Positions 9,584 through 17,849 of a stretch of 64,000 nt of DNA are shown piece after piece. Where the stretch lies: NCBI RefSeq assembly GCF_000750635.1, contig NZ_CCDM010000009.1:1-64000 (forward strand), read 5' to 3'. Position 1 is the first letter of the stretch; every line of letters starts with the position of its first letter. The DNA comes from Oceanobacillus jeddahensis. Lineage in GTDB: Bacteria > Bacillota > Bacilli > Bacillales > Amphibacillaceae. Both the position numbers and the translations under genes were made by a program. The notes beneath the pieces are model-generated. The model ran no database searches and was not told the DNA's origin. It worked only from the letters and a program-made list of their open reading frames with translations.

Positions 9584-9845
9584 GTTTATCATGAGAAAAA
9601 TTGTACATAAATCTTCCAATGAGTGAAGTGTTGTTTTATATTAAAATATTTCTAAGGAAAAAATGTTTAGATTTGTTGAAAGCAATTTAGAGATAGTATA
9701 ATTTATATAAGTCAGCGAGCTAACTTATATTTTTAAGGATTAGTAAAGGCTGATTTCGTGAATAATAGAATATCAGCAGTAATCCTTATGCTGCATCAAA
9801 GAGATTAAGAAGGTTGGGATAGCTATTTTCAAGCGATTATTATTA
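9584..9845 (+). promoter_or_regulatory. Upstream region of the CAP-domain gene
   Basis: TATAAT at 9697-9702 with TTGTTG (9673-9678, 18-nt spacing) is a candidate promoter. A stem-loop (ATATAAGT, 10-nt loop, ACTTATAT, then TTTTT) at about 9705-9733 follows directly and could be a transcript hairpin. The AGAAGG at 9808-9813 is the only good ribosome binding site. Confidence 0.45.
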
Positions 9846-10949
9846 TTGCTGTTTATAATACTGTTAGCCATTTGGACAAAACCTTTATGGGAAGATCCGG
9901 TCCGCGATATCATCCCTGATGCCGTAAGTGATGCGTTTTCCTCTGCAAGCGATTTTGTTACAGAAGCGATAGATAATGACTTTTACTTTCGTCAAGTAGC
10001 AGATGAAGCAACTTCTCTTTTTGATTCCATTACAGGTTCAGAAACGAATAGGGAGTATGAACAAGTAGAAACACCGGAACTTACTACACCCGAAGAGCAA
10101 TCTTTCTCAGTTGGTAATGTAGAAATTGGTGATTCAAAAGCTCAAGTTGAAGAGATGTATGGAGAAGCCGAACGAGAAAGCGAAAATGAGTATGGAGTAG
10201 AATGGTCCACATATCATGAAAACTATCAAAATTTTATGATGGTTGCCTATGATGAACAGGAGATGGTACGTGGTCTCTTTACAAACCAGGATTTATTATC
10301 ATCCCAGCACGATATTGCTTTAGGTGATTCCAAATCATTTGTAAACGAGACATTAGGGGAGCCAGAAGAAATGATACGTAATGGCTGGTTTAATTATAAG
10401 ATTGAAAGTGAAGGGGAATATGATGTTTATCATATAGATGGCACCTATGCAACAATTTTCTATGATCTGCATGAGTCAGAAGAAATAACAGCAATTCAGT
10501 TGATAGACGAAGACTTAGAATCTGCCAAAAGTACCCTCTATACTCCAGGAAGTGAAGAGCTCAAAGAAGGTTTAGAATATCAATTATTCGATTTAACCAA
10601 TGCAACCCGTGTGAAGAATGACTTGTCTATTTTAGACTGGGACGAAGAGGTAAGAGAAACGGCAAGAAAACATAGTACGGATATGGCTGCCAATCAATTT
10701 TTCAGTCATACCAATTTAGAAGGACAGTCTCCCTTTGATCGATTGCGGGAAGATGATATTTCTTTCTTAAGTGCGGGTGAAAACCTTGCATATGGGCAAT
10801 TTAGCAGTGTTTTCGCACATCAAGGATTATTGAATTCTCAAGGTCATCGGGAAAATATTCTACATGGAGATTTTAGTCATTTAGGTATTGGTGTGGACTT
10901 TAACGAAAGTGACCAGCCGTTTTATACGGAGAATTTTTTCAGTAATTAA
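9846..10949 (+). CDS. CAP/SCP-domain protein with CAP-associated N-domain (YlbC-like)
   Basis: A membrane-anchored or secreted protein of 367 or more residues. A hydrophobic N-terminal segment is followed by a CAP-associated repeat region (VEIGDSKAQVEEMYGE and IALGDSKSFVNETLGEPEE). A C-terminal CAP domain from about residue 245 contains NATRVKNDL, ARKHSTDMAANQFFSHTN, GENLAYG and GHRENILHGDFSHLGIG, with the usual His/Glu/His cavity. Similar Bacillus proteins (YlbC, YkwD) act outside the membrane; the biochemical role is unclear. TTG 9846 has no ribosome binding site. The frame continues upstream and encodes a family-like start (FKRLLLLLFII) from ATT 9825, 11 nt after AGAAGG, so initiation at a non-canonical codon is likely. 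Confidence 0.85.
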   Translation: MLFIILLAIWTKPLWEDPVRDIIPDAVSDAFSSASDFVTEAIDNDFYFRQVADEATSLFDSITGSETNREYEQVETPELTTPEEQSFSVGNVEIGDSKAQVEEMYGEAERESENEYGVEWSTYHENYQNFMMVAYDEQEMVRGLFTNQDLLSSQHDIALGDSKSFVNETLGEPEEMIRNGWFNYKIESEGEYDVYHIDGTYATIFYDLHESEEITAIQLIDEDLESAKSTLYTPGSEELKEGLEYQLFDLTNATRVKNDLSILDWDEEVRETARKHSTDMAANQFFSHTNLEGQSPFDRLREDDISFLSAGENLAYGQFSSVFAHQGLLNSQGHRENILHGDFSHLGIGVDFNESDQPFYTENFFSN

Positions 10950-11294
10950 TGGTAATGGAACTTCGTGATACGTGTTTAGAAACGAAATATGTGAAAGTAA
11001 AAGATAAATGTGGAGGTATTTGGGATTTGAGTGTTACGAAATCCTAGGCAAATCAATACTTTTATTTAAGAGGATGAATGGATACAATGTTCATCCTTTT
11101 TTATATGGAAAGAAAACAATGTATTTTAATTTTCGACTGTTTGTTTAGATTTTTAATATGTATTCCTTTTTCGATTTAGATAATAATAAAGGTTGATTAT
11201 CCATAGCAAGAAAGTTATTTAAAACGGAAAGAAGTAGTTTTAGAAAAAATCAGACCTTCCATAAATCACATGGTCCGGAAAGGGGATAAACAGT
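10950..11294 (+). other. Intergenic region with terminator of the CAP-domain gene
   Basis: AGGATGAA (11071-11078) and TTCATCCT (11090-11097) form a stem followed by a T run and close the CAP-domain transcript. No gene, other repeat or convincing promoter is visible in the remainder. Confidence 0.7.
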
Positions 11295-11801
11295 TTGATT
11301 TATATATATAATGATTATGGCGGTACGCATACCACTTCACTTGCAGCGGCTTATCATTTGAATAAACTTCCTTTAAATCGAAAGCTGACAAAGGAAGAAA
11401 TACTTCATGCACCATACTTTAATCAATTAACAAAGCATGATCTCGGCAAGCTTATTTACCATGGAATAGATGAAGAGGGCAATCCTGTATACACCATAGG
11501 AAGAAGAAATAATAAATTTGTTGTACCAGCAATCCAGGAGTTCGCGACAATACTACAGGAAAAAGACCAGCTAGATGAAAAGATTGTTATTTCCAATACT
11601 TCACCTACTGTGCCTTTCATCATGTCTGTTGGAGGATTTTTAGCGAGAGGATTGCATATCAACTTTTTAGGAGAACCTTTATTAATTGCCGGCGCAAAGC
11701 AATGTTGTGGAAAGATTAACCGATTAGTGGAGGAAACAAAAAAAGCGGGGCATGCTATGACTACGCAAGTTATTGTGTTGGAAAACAAAAAGTTTCATTG
11801 A
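11295..11801 (+). CDS. DUF3189 family protein
   Basis: The 168-residue product matches the DUF3189 pattern: it opens with MIYIYNDYGGTHTTSLAAAYHL, and has HGIDEEGNPVYTIGRR in the middle and GAKQCCGKINRLVEE near the C-terminus. The opening loop has the look of a nucleotide-binding segment without a true P-loop. Its function is not known; the family is restricted largely to spore-forming Firmicutes. The start is TTG 11295, nine nt after GGAAAGGGG. Confidence 0.8.
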   Translation: MIYIYNDYGGTHTTSLAAAYHLNKLPLNRKLTKEEILHAPYFNQLTKHDLGKLIYHGIDEEGNPVYTIGRRNNKFVVPAIQEFATILQEKDQLDEKIVISNTSPTVPFIMSVGGFLARGLHINFLGEPLLIAGAKQCCGKINRLVEETKKAGHAMTTQVIVLENKKFH

Positions 11802-11883
11802 TTTATACAGAAAGGAAATAACGGTTCAAGTTTCTCGATAGTGTTAAAAAATAAAATAGAAAAAAGGAAGATATTCTAAGGAT

Positions 11884-11930
11884 ACACCAAGCTATTAGCA
11901 ATAAAAAAACTAATAGCTTGGTGTGTTTTT
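11884..11930 (+). terminator. Terminator after the DUF3189 gene
   Basis: A perfect 15-bp stem (11884-11898 with 11910-11924) followed by GTTTTT. Confidence 0.88.
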
Positions 11931-11963
11931 ATAAAAGGTGAGGGTTACCCGCGCAAGCTCTAA

Positions 11964-12341
11964 TTAGTAGAAACTGTTGCAACAAAAACAGAATTCCCTT
12001 CTATTCCTATTTCGTTTCCTGTTATCACAATGGTTGGATTCATGACAACGGTGATGATGCTCATTTCTTCGGTGATCTCGTTTACAACAATAATTTTCAT
12101 GTTTGTTTCCACATCTGTGATGATTTTGTTTCCTGTTATCACAATGATTCGACTCATGGCATCTATTATGATTTCGACAATGACAATAATCTTCGTGTCT
12201 GTTTCCGCATCTGTGGTGATTTCGCTGTTTATTGTCACAATGATTGGATTTATGATCTTTGTGACGATAGTCGCCTCCCGGGCGGCTAGTGTTGCGACAA
12301 GGATCTTTACATTTTCCTTTTGATGAGTGATGACCGCACAT
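11964..12341 (-). CDS. Cys/His/Asn/Arg-rich repeat protein, possible spore-coat or metal-binding protein
   Basis: The 125-residue product is almost entirely Cys, His, Asn, Arg, Lys and Asp, with about 17 cysteines. It is built of repeats of a roughly 30-residue unit with the pattern NHCDN-x-x-NHHRCGN-x-HE-x-YC, present twice in full and once in part. The ribosome binding site AAAGGAGGG lies seven nt before ATG 12341, a strong argument that this strand is the coding one. The composition resembles low-complexity spore-coat or metal-sequestering proteins, but I recognise no named family. It is monocistronic and convergent with the DUF3189 gene. Confidence 0.7.
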   Translation of the reverse strand: MCGHHSSKGKCKDPCRNTSRPGGDYRHKDHKSNHCDNKQRNHHRCGNRHEDYCHCRNHNRCHESNHCDNRKQNHHRCGNKHENYCCKRDHRRNEHHHRCHESNHCDNRKRNRNRREFCFCCNSFY

Positions 12342-12588
12342 AGCTTATCCCTCCTTTCTCAATCAATATACGCAAGGAAGAAAAAAGCGATTAGACAAAC
12401 TTAATAGGAGCTAACACATTTTTAAATAGAGAACAAAAGCTCCAAAAACGAAATTTCACTCAGTGGAGTTTTATGGATGGTTATGCGTGATAAACGAATC
12501 GGTAAAAAAATACAATTGAATATGAAACTTTTATGCAAACAATTCGTATAACTTGACTAAGAAGAAAAAGTTGGATGGAGGGCTAGAA

Positions 12589-13524
12589 TTGACTGAAATC
12601 GCATTGGAATTAAAAAATGTCAGTAAACGCATCAAGAATAAAGAAATCATTAAAGATGTCAGTTTTCAGATAAAAAAAGGAGAAGTCTTTGGATTCGTTG
12701 GACCGAATGGGGCTGGTAAAACGACGACAATTCGGATGATGGTTGGTTTGATGAAGATAACGGAAGGTGATATCCATGTTGTCGGAAAAAGCATTCAAAC
12801 GGATTATAGTGAAGCAATCAGGGAAGTTGGTGCGATTGTTGAAAACCCGGAGATGTACCCTTTCTTAACAGGAAGAAAAAATTTAGAACAATTTGCCCGG
12901 ATGATTCCAGGTACATCAAAAGAACGAATAGAAGAAGTTGTTCGATTAGTTGGCTTGGAGAAGGTAATCAACGACAGAGTTGGCGGATATTCTCTTGGAA
13001 TGCGGCAGCGGTTAGGAATTGCACAGGCTTTATTACATAAACCGTCGATTCTTATTTTAGATGAACCTACGAATGGACTTGATCCATCTGGAATGAAGGA
13101 AATCCGCCAATATATCCGTACATTGGCAGAGAAGGAAAAAGTCAGCGTAATTGTTTCCAGTCATTTACTGTCTGAGATTGAATTAATGTGTGACCGCATC
13201 GGTGTTATTAAAAACGGTGCTTTAATCGCTGTAGAGGATGTAGAGAAGAACAGAAAGGCAGAGAACAGTGATATTTCAGAGTATGCCATTTCTGTAAGTA
13301 ATGCGCAGACTGCAAAAGCACATTTAGATCGTTTGCAAGACGAGGCATTATTTGTAGAAGCAGTGGATGAAACAACCTTAAAAACGGCGGTCAAACGGGA
13401 ACAAATACCAGTGATTCTAAAGGAACTATTAAACCATGATATTAATGTATACGAGGTTCAGGCCGCCAAAGGTACATTAGAAGATAAATTTTTCGATTTG
13501 ATTGGAGAGAATGTCATTGAGTAA
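12589..13524 (+). CDS. ABC transporter ATPase, bacitracin/lantibiotic exporter type (BcrA-like)
   Basis: An ATP-binding subunit of 311 residues for an ABC-2 exporter. It shows Walker A GPNGAGKTTT, signature SLGMRQRLG and Walker B ILILDEPTNGLDPSG followed by the H-loop SSHLL. At the Q-loop position it has glutamate (VGAIVENPEMYPFLT), as in BcrA- and LanF-type ATPases that protect against peptide antibiotics. TTG 12589 is preferred because GGATGGAGGG ends 6 nt upstream; TTG 12553 is an in-frame alternative with no site. It overlaps the permease gene by 14 nt. The C-terminal 80 residues after the ABC fold vary in this family. Confidence 0.88.
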   Translation: MTEIALELKNVSKRIKNKEIIKDVSFQIKKGEVFGFVGPNGAGKTTTIRMMVGLMKITEGDIHVVGKSIQTDYSEAIREVGAIVENPEMYPFLTGRKNLEQFARMIPGTSKERIEEVVRLVGLEKVINDRVGGYSLGMRQRLGIAQALLHKPSILILDEPTNGLDPSGMKEIRQYIRTLAEKEKVSVIVSSHLLSEIELMCDRIGVIKNGALIAVEDVEKNRKAENSDISEYAISVSNAQTAKAHLDRLQDEALFVEAVDETTLKTAVKREQIPVILKELLNHDINVYEVQAAKGTLEDKFFDLIGENVIE

Positions 13525-14383
13525 TCTAAGCCAGCTAATAAAAAATGAATTTATCAAATTGCATCATTATAAATCTACCTGGGCAATGTATATTATCCTG
13601 GCGGTTCTCCTTATAGGCAGTGCGCTTATTACAAATTTTGTAGTTGACCAAAGCATGATGATCGATCAGACTTTCCAAGGAGCACTTATGGAGGCGTATC
13701 AGTCGATGGGAGTAGAAGTTCCTGCATACGATATGTGGGCTTTCTTGTCGGAAAATATCTCCTATATCAATTTTATTACGATTTTTATCATTGTGGTTGC
13801 TGCTAAAATCATTTCAAATGAATACAAGTGGGGGACGATAAAATTATTACTTATTCGTCCGGCAGGCAGAGGCACGGTATTAACATCTAAATATATTACT
13901 GTTTTACTTTTCTCGCTTGTATTAATCTTATATACAATCGTTTTATCGTTACTAATTGGGCTTATCTTTTTTGGTGTAGATACTTGGAATCCAACCATTG
14001 TAGATAATATGGGATCAGGCTATACGGAAGTTTCTATCATTACTTCTATTGGTAAAGATATCCTCTTTCAATTCGTGCCATTAATTATAGTGGCTACCTT
14101 ATCCTTTATGATTGCGATTTTATTCAAAGGAAGTGCCATGGCGATTGCAGCGAGTATTGTGGTTTATATCGCAGCACCAATTATTACGATGCTGGTAAGT
14201 CAATATGAAATTGCGAAATATCTGTTGACCGCACATCTTAATCTTCAAAATACCTTTGAAGGGTCGCCTATCATTGAAGGAACATCCCTGGGCTTTTCCA
14301 TTGCTGTTCTTATCGTTTATTATATCGTATTTATGATAGTAGGTTGGCTTACTTTTAAAAAACGGGATGTAGCAGGAAATTAA
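13511..14383 (+). CDS. ABC-2 type permease partner
   Basis: The 290-residue protein has six predicted membrane helices, an N-terminal cytoplasmic stretch (NLSQLIKNEFIKLHHYKST) typical of ABC-2 permeases, and the conserved NEYKWGTIKLLL segment after the second helix. It forms the membrane channel for the preceding ATPase. ATG 13511 overlaps the ATPase gene, so translation is probably coupled; TTG 13517 is possible because GGAGAGA is better spaced to it. No dedicated sensor is adjacent to this pair. Confidence 0.87.
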   Translation: MSLSNLSQLIKNEFIKLHHYKSTWAMYIILAVLLIGSALITNFVVDQSMMIDQTFQGALMEAYQSMGVEVPAYDMWAFLSENISYINFITIFIIVVAAKIISNEYKWGTIKLLLIRPAGRGTVLTSKYITVLLFSLVLILYTIVLSLLIGLIFFGVDTWNPTIVDNMGSGYTEVSIITSIGKDILFQFVPLIIVATLSFMIAILFKGSAMAIAASIVVYIAAPIITMLVSQYEIAKYLLTAHLNLQNTFEGSPIIEGTSLGFSIAVLIVYYIVFMIVGWLTFKKRDVAGN

Positions 14384-14402
14384 TTAGAAAGGGCGGGATT
14401 TC

Positions 14403-15560
14403 ATGAAGAAATTTTATACTTTATTGTTTGCATGTCTTCTTGTTTTACTGGGAGCTTGTTCTAATGATGATGAGGATGAACAGGAAACGAGTCAAAATGA
14501 TACGGAACAAGATGAGGCATTGGAAGAAAATAATGATAAGGAAGATCTGGATCCCGCAACAGGACTTTTTATGGAATTTATCAAAGAAAATAAAGACTCG
14601 GATCGTGTGGCTTTTTTAGCTACATGGAATAATGAGCCGATAGCAGAAATCAATACCGATTTAGCCTTGCCGCTTGCCAGTATTGTCAAAATAATCATTG
14701 CGATTGAATTCGCTAGCCAAGCAGAAGAAGGGAACATCGATCCTTCTGAAATGATAGCAATGGAGGAAGTAGACAAGTATTATTTCCCGAACACAGACGG
14801 CGGAGCACATGACGCCTGGAAAAGTACATTAGAAGATGAGGAAGGCGATGTTTCTCTGGAACAAATTGCACAGGGAATGATGGATTTCAGCTCCAATGCC
14901 AATACCGATTATTTAATAGAAAGACTGGGATTAGAAGAAGTAAATAATCGGATAGAAGAACTGGATTTGAACCATCATGAGCCTATTTATCCGTTAACAG
15001 CAAGTATTGCGATTCCTAAAAAAGTGATGGAAGACAATAATATAGAAGAAAACGAATTAGAGGATGCATTACGCGATTTAGATGATGATGCTTACCGGCA
15101 AATAGCCGTCGATCTTTTTGAAGAATGGCAAGAAGAACCATGGACGGATGAGGAAAAAGAAGAAGCAAGTGCTTTACTGGATATGTCGATTCAAAAGGTC
15201 TGGTCGGATCGCCTGACACATGCTACAGCGGAAGATTACCATCAAATCATGGCTATGCTGAATAACAAAGAACACTATTCTGAAGCATTTTATGAAGAAT
15301 TGGATGCTATTTTCAGTTTAGACTTAGAAGATGAATCGATTGTACGTACAGCACAAAAAGGCGGAAGTACTGCATTTGTTTTGAATCAAGCTGTATACGC
15401 AGAGGATGCTGATGGGAACCGGTTTGAGATGATTTTATTTACAAATGATCTCAACCTTTCAGAACTGGAGGTTGCAGCAATGCAGGTGCAGGCGTTAACG
15501 GATAAATTAGTAAATGAGGAAGATTTTCGTGAGGAAGTCAAAGAAACGTTAGCTGAATAA
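14403..15560 (+). CDS. Lipoprotein serine hydrolase of the class A beta-lactamase fold
   Basis: The 385-residue precursor has a lipoprotein signal ending LLGAC (lipidated Cys19), then an acidic linker. The catalytic domain shows SIVK at 93-96 (SxxK), SSNANTDYL (SxN position) and KGGS (KTG position), so the penicillin-recognising fold is complete. The glycine in place of the usual threonine in the third motif and the long insertion argue for a peptidase or esterase acting on the cell wall rather than a classical beta-lactamase. It lies 19 nt after the ABC permease and may be co-transcribed with it. Confidence 0.8.
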   Translation: MKKFYTLLFACLLVLLGACSNDDEDEQETSQNDTEQDEALEENNDKEDLDPATGLFMEFIKENKDSDRVAFLATWNNEPIAEINTDLALPLASIVKIIIAIEFASQAEEGNIDPSEMIAMEEVDKYYFPNTDGGAHDAWKSTLEDEEGDVSLEQIAQGMMDFSSNANTDYLIERLGLEEVNNRIEELDLNHHEPIYPLTASIAIPKKVMEDNNIEENELEDALRDLDDDAYRQIAVDLFEEWQEEPWTDEEKEEASALLDMSIQKVWSDRLTHATAEDYHQIMAMLNNKEHYSEAFYEELDAIFSLDLEDESIVRTAQKGGSTAFVLNQAVYAEDADGNRFEMILFTNDLNLSELEVAAMQVQALTDKLVNEEDFREEVKETLAE

Positions 15561-15573
15561 CAAGAATGGTATT

Positions 15574-15615
15574 TTCCCCTAGTGCTGGTGTTTTGCATTG
15601 TATTAGGGGAATTTT
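15574..15615 (+). terminator. Terminator after the lipoprotein hydrolase
   Basis: TTCCCCTAG (15574-15582) pairs with TTAGGGGAA (15603-15611), then TTTT. Confidence 0.75.
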
Positions 15616-15695
15616 GATTTGTAAGTTTCCTTTTTTTAAAATCTTCATGTATTCTATAATTAATAGAATACACGGAGAAAGAGCGGTGCAAATCA

Positions 15696-16139
15696 ATGTC
15701 TACCTATATAAAAGAAGTGAATAAAGAAAATTGGAGAGAGATCGCAGCATTAGAAACAGCTGAAAACCAAAAAGATTTTATGGAGAGCATCCCTTTTTGT
15801 CTGGCGGAAAGTTTTATTGAAGCGTTGACTACTTCACTTGGACTTTACGCAGGTGATAAGCCAATCGGCTATGCCATGGTCGGTTTTTATTTTGATGAAA
15901 AAAAGAGTATCTGGTTTGATCGGTTTATGATTGATTATCGCTTTCAAGGAAAAGGCTATGCCAATCAGTTCATCCCATTAATTGAAGCATACATCAACGA
16001 ACATTATGATGTACAAATCATACGATTAAGCTTTGTTCCGGGTAACGATCAAGCGGAACAATTATATAAAAAACATGGTTTCGTCCGGACAGGAGAATAT
16101 GATCCGGAGGGAGAAATAATTATGGAGAAACATCTTTAG
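15696..16139 (+). CDS. GNAT N-acetyltransferase, BltD-like polyamine acetylase
   Basis: A 147-residue GNAT enzyme that would transfer acetyl from acetyl-CoA to an amine. It resembles BltD/SpeG-type spermine-spermidine acetyltransferases: WFDRFMIDYRFQGKGYANQ contains the acetyl-CoA loop (QGKGYA), and PGNDQAEQLYKKHGFVRTGE is the usual C-terminal motif. The N-terminal NQKDFMES segment also fits BltD. Substrate is inferred only. It is a single-gene unit between the lipoprotein gene and a small zinc-ribbon protein. Confidence 0.75.
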   Translation: MSTYIKEVNKENWREIAALETAENQKDFMESIPFCLAESFIEALTTSLGLYAGDKPIGYAMVGFYFDEKKSIWFDRFMIDYRFQGKGYANQFIPLIEAYINEHYDVQIIRLSFVPGNDQAEQLYKKHGFVRTGEYDPEGEIIMEKHL

Positions 16140-16220
16140 ATAACTATAATTATATTATGTAAACTAATTAAGTTCGAGGTTTATTCTTTAAAATACGGAA
16201 TGAAGAAATGAGGAAATCTG

Positions 16221-16514
16221 ATGACCAGCCAAAAACAAAGAAAAGTATGTAAGAATGGACATGTTTTCTTTAAAAGTTCAGATTGTAATAGCTGCCCGAC
16301 TTGCGACAAAGAAAATAAACCAGAGAGCGGTTTTCTGGCGACACTTTCTGCTCCTGCAAGAAGAGCACTTATTCATGAAGGTATCACAACAGAAGAAAAG
16401 CTGGCAGACCGTACCAAGAAAGAAATATTAGCTTTGCATGGTATTGGTCCAGCATCTATGCCGGCTTTAATGAAGGCGTTAGAGGATAAGGGACTTATAT
16501 TTAAAGCGGAATAG
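16221..16514 (+). CDS. Small protein with zinc ribbon and RpoA-CTD-like helix-hairpin-helix domain
   Basis: The 97-residue protein has an N-terminal metal-binding pattern (CKNGHVFFKSSDCNSCPTC). A C-terminal helix-hairpin-helix (LSAPARRALIHEGITTEEKLADRT, then LHGIGPASMPALMKALE) resembles the C-terminal domain of RNA polymerase alpha. It should bind DNA, but its role is not established. ATG 16221 is the only sensible start, though the Shine-Dalgarno (GAGGAAA) is moderate. Confidence 0.75.
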   Translation: MTSQKQRKVCKNGHVFFKSSDCNSCPTCDKENKPESGFLATLSAPARRALIHEGITTEEKLADRTKKEILALHGIGPASMPALMKALEDKGLIFKAE

Positions 16515-16524
16515 ACAAAATCGA

Positions 16525-16565
16525 AGTGGAATGGTATCTCAACTAGAGGTATTATTCCACTTTTT
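16525..16565 (+). terminator. Terminator after the zinc-ribbon protein
   Basis: AGTGGAAT (16525-16532) pairs with ATTCCACT (16554-16561) with further inner pairing, then TTTTTG. Confidence 0.75.
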
Positions 16566-16632
16566 GTATGTAACATCTGTTATTTGATGATTTGTCAAAA
16601 CATCGCTTAGAAGGTTTAGAAGTGTATAGACC

Positions 16633-16643
16633 CTAAGTCTTAG
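16633..16643 (+). promoter_or_regulatory. Candidate LiaR operator upstream of liaIH
   Basis: A palindrome CTAAG-T-CTTAG sits about 90 nt before liaI, inside GACCCTAAGTCTTAGAC. LiaR/CesR/VraR-type regulators bind inverted repeats with related TAAGNCTTA cores. TACAAT at 16700-16705 is a possible -10 box; no good -35 is seen, as expected for an activator-dependent promoter. Confidence 0.45.
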
Positions 16644-16725
16644 ACAAAGATATAGCTCAGGCTCATTACGAGAAAACAAAATACCCGGTAAGATAAAGAT
16701 ACAATAACAGAAGGAGGAAAACACA

Positions 16726-17079
16726 ATGAAAAAATTCATGTTGTTTATCGGCGGGCTTGTTGCATTACTGATTCTACTCGCAAATCTTGGCCCAATGGTA
16801 TTACTTGCTTTAAGTGTATGGCTGCTTTATATATGCTTTAAAAAATTTATCAGCACAGATTCCACCGCTGCTAAAGTAGGGTGGGTGATCCTGGGATTAG
16901 TCGTTCTAAGTATCACATTCTCTAACATTTATGCTGTATTAGGAGTTGCAGCAGCCTATGCGCTTTACCTTATCTATAAGAATTGGAACACACCGGAAAG
17001 CTCTATTGTCCACGAAGTGAAGGAAGATGATGATCCATTTACAAATTTTGAAAAACAGTGGGCAGAGTTAAATAAATAA
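16726..17079 (+). CDS. liaI: LiaI-like small membrane protein
   Basis: The 117-residue protein has three to four hydrophobic segments and a short acidic cytoplasmic tail (VKEDDDPFTNFEKQW). Position directly before a PspA/IM30 gene and the LiaFSR genes identifies it as the LiaI-type membrane anchor, which recruits LiaH to the membrane during cell-envelope stress. AAGGAGG precedes ATG 16726. It is the first gene of the operon. Confidence 0.8.
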   Translation: MKKFMLFIGGLVALLILLANLGPMVLLALSVWLLYICFKKFISTDSTAAKVGWVILGLVVLSITFSNIYAVLGVAAAYALYLIYKNWNTPESSIVHEVKEDDDPFTNFEKQWAELNK

Positions 17080-17109
17080 AATGAATAAAATTAAAAGGAG
17101 AGATTGATT

Positions 17110-17745
17110 ATGTCAACCAATATTTTTACACGAATGAAGGATTCTATTTCCGCAGATTTACACACGATGATGGATAAGAAGGAACAAAAAAATCCGATTG
17201 CAGCACTTAATCATTACCTGCGTCAAAGTGAACAGGAAAAAGAAAAAGTAAGGAAGCTCATTGACCGTCAATATAAATTAAAAGAAGAGTTTGCACGAGA
17301 ATATATGAAAGCCCAGGACCTTGCTGATAAGCGTTTAAAACAAGCGCAAATTGCCGATCGCGCCCAGGAAGAAGAAATGCATGAATTTGCTTTAAAAGAA
17401 CATGAAGAGTATCAAAGTCGTGCCGATCGCATGAAAGCATCCAGGGAAGAAGCAATCACACAGCTTGAAAATTTGGAGCAAAAATACGAAGAAATGAAGC
17501 ATCGCTTAAAGGATATGCACCTGCGCCGTATGGAGTTAATGGGGCGTGAAAACATTGCTAAAGCAAATCACCAAATCAATCGTGTCGTAGATGAATCGCC
17601 CGAAAAACCATTTTCTAAATTTGAAGAGATGGAACAATATATTGAAAATCTAGAGTATAGAGTCAACAGCTCTTACTACCAAAGTACATTTGATAATAAA
17701 ATTGCAGCCATTGAAAAGAAATTAGATGAAAAGGAAATAAACTAG
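17110..17745 (+). CDS. liaH: LiaH, PspA/IM30 family phage-shock protein
   Basis: The 211-residue product is almost entirely alpha-helical coiled coil, as in PspA/IM30 proteins, with NPIAALNHYLRQSEQEKEKV near the start matching the family. LiaH forms large oligomers that stabilise damaged membrane after exposure to bacitracin, daptomycin or other lipid II-binding agents. ATG 17110, nine nt after AAGGAG, is preferred to TTG 17104. Confidence 0.9.
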   Translation: MSTNIFTRMKDSISADLHTMMDKKEQKNPIAALNHYLRQSEQEKEKVRKLIDRQYKLKEEFAREYMKAQDLADKRLKQAQIADRAQEEEMHEFALKEHEEYQSRADRMKASREEAITQLENLEQKYEEMKHRLKDMHLRRMELMGRENIAKANHQINRVVDESPEKPFSKFEEMEQYIENLEYRVNSSYYQSTFDNKIAAIEKKLDEKEIN

Positions 17746-17782
17746 AATCAATAGCTAGGAATTGAAAAATCATGGTATACTT

Positions 17783-17812
17783 ATACAGGCGAAGGAGATC
17801 CCTCGCCTGTAT
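17783..17812 (+). terminator. Hairpin between liaH and liaF (partial terminator)
   Basis: ATACAGGCGA (17783-17792) pairs with TCGCCTGTAT (17803-17812), followed by ATTTTAC. A leaky terminator here would explain why LiaIH can be induced far above LiaFSR, as known in Bacillus. Confidence 0.65.
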
Positions 17813-17849
17813 ATTTTACATAAGAGATAAACGAAAGGAGAATGGCAAG

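Noticed and set aside
12030..12323. Long hydrophobic frame on the plus strand opposite the Cys/His-rich gene
   Set aside because: No ribosome binding site; its composition is just the complement of the repeat codons. The minus strand has AAAGGAGGG before its ATG.
17762..17781. TTGAAA and TATACT before liaF as a separate promoter
   Set aside because: Spacing is only 8 nt, too short for a sigma-A promoter.
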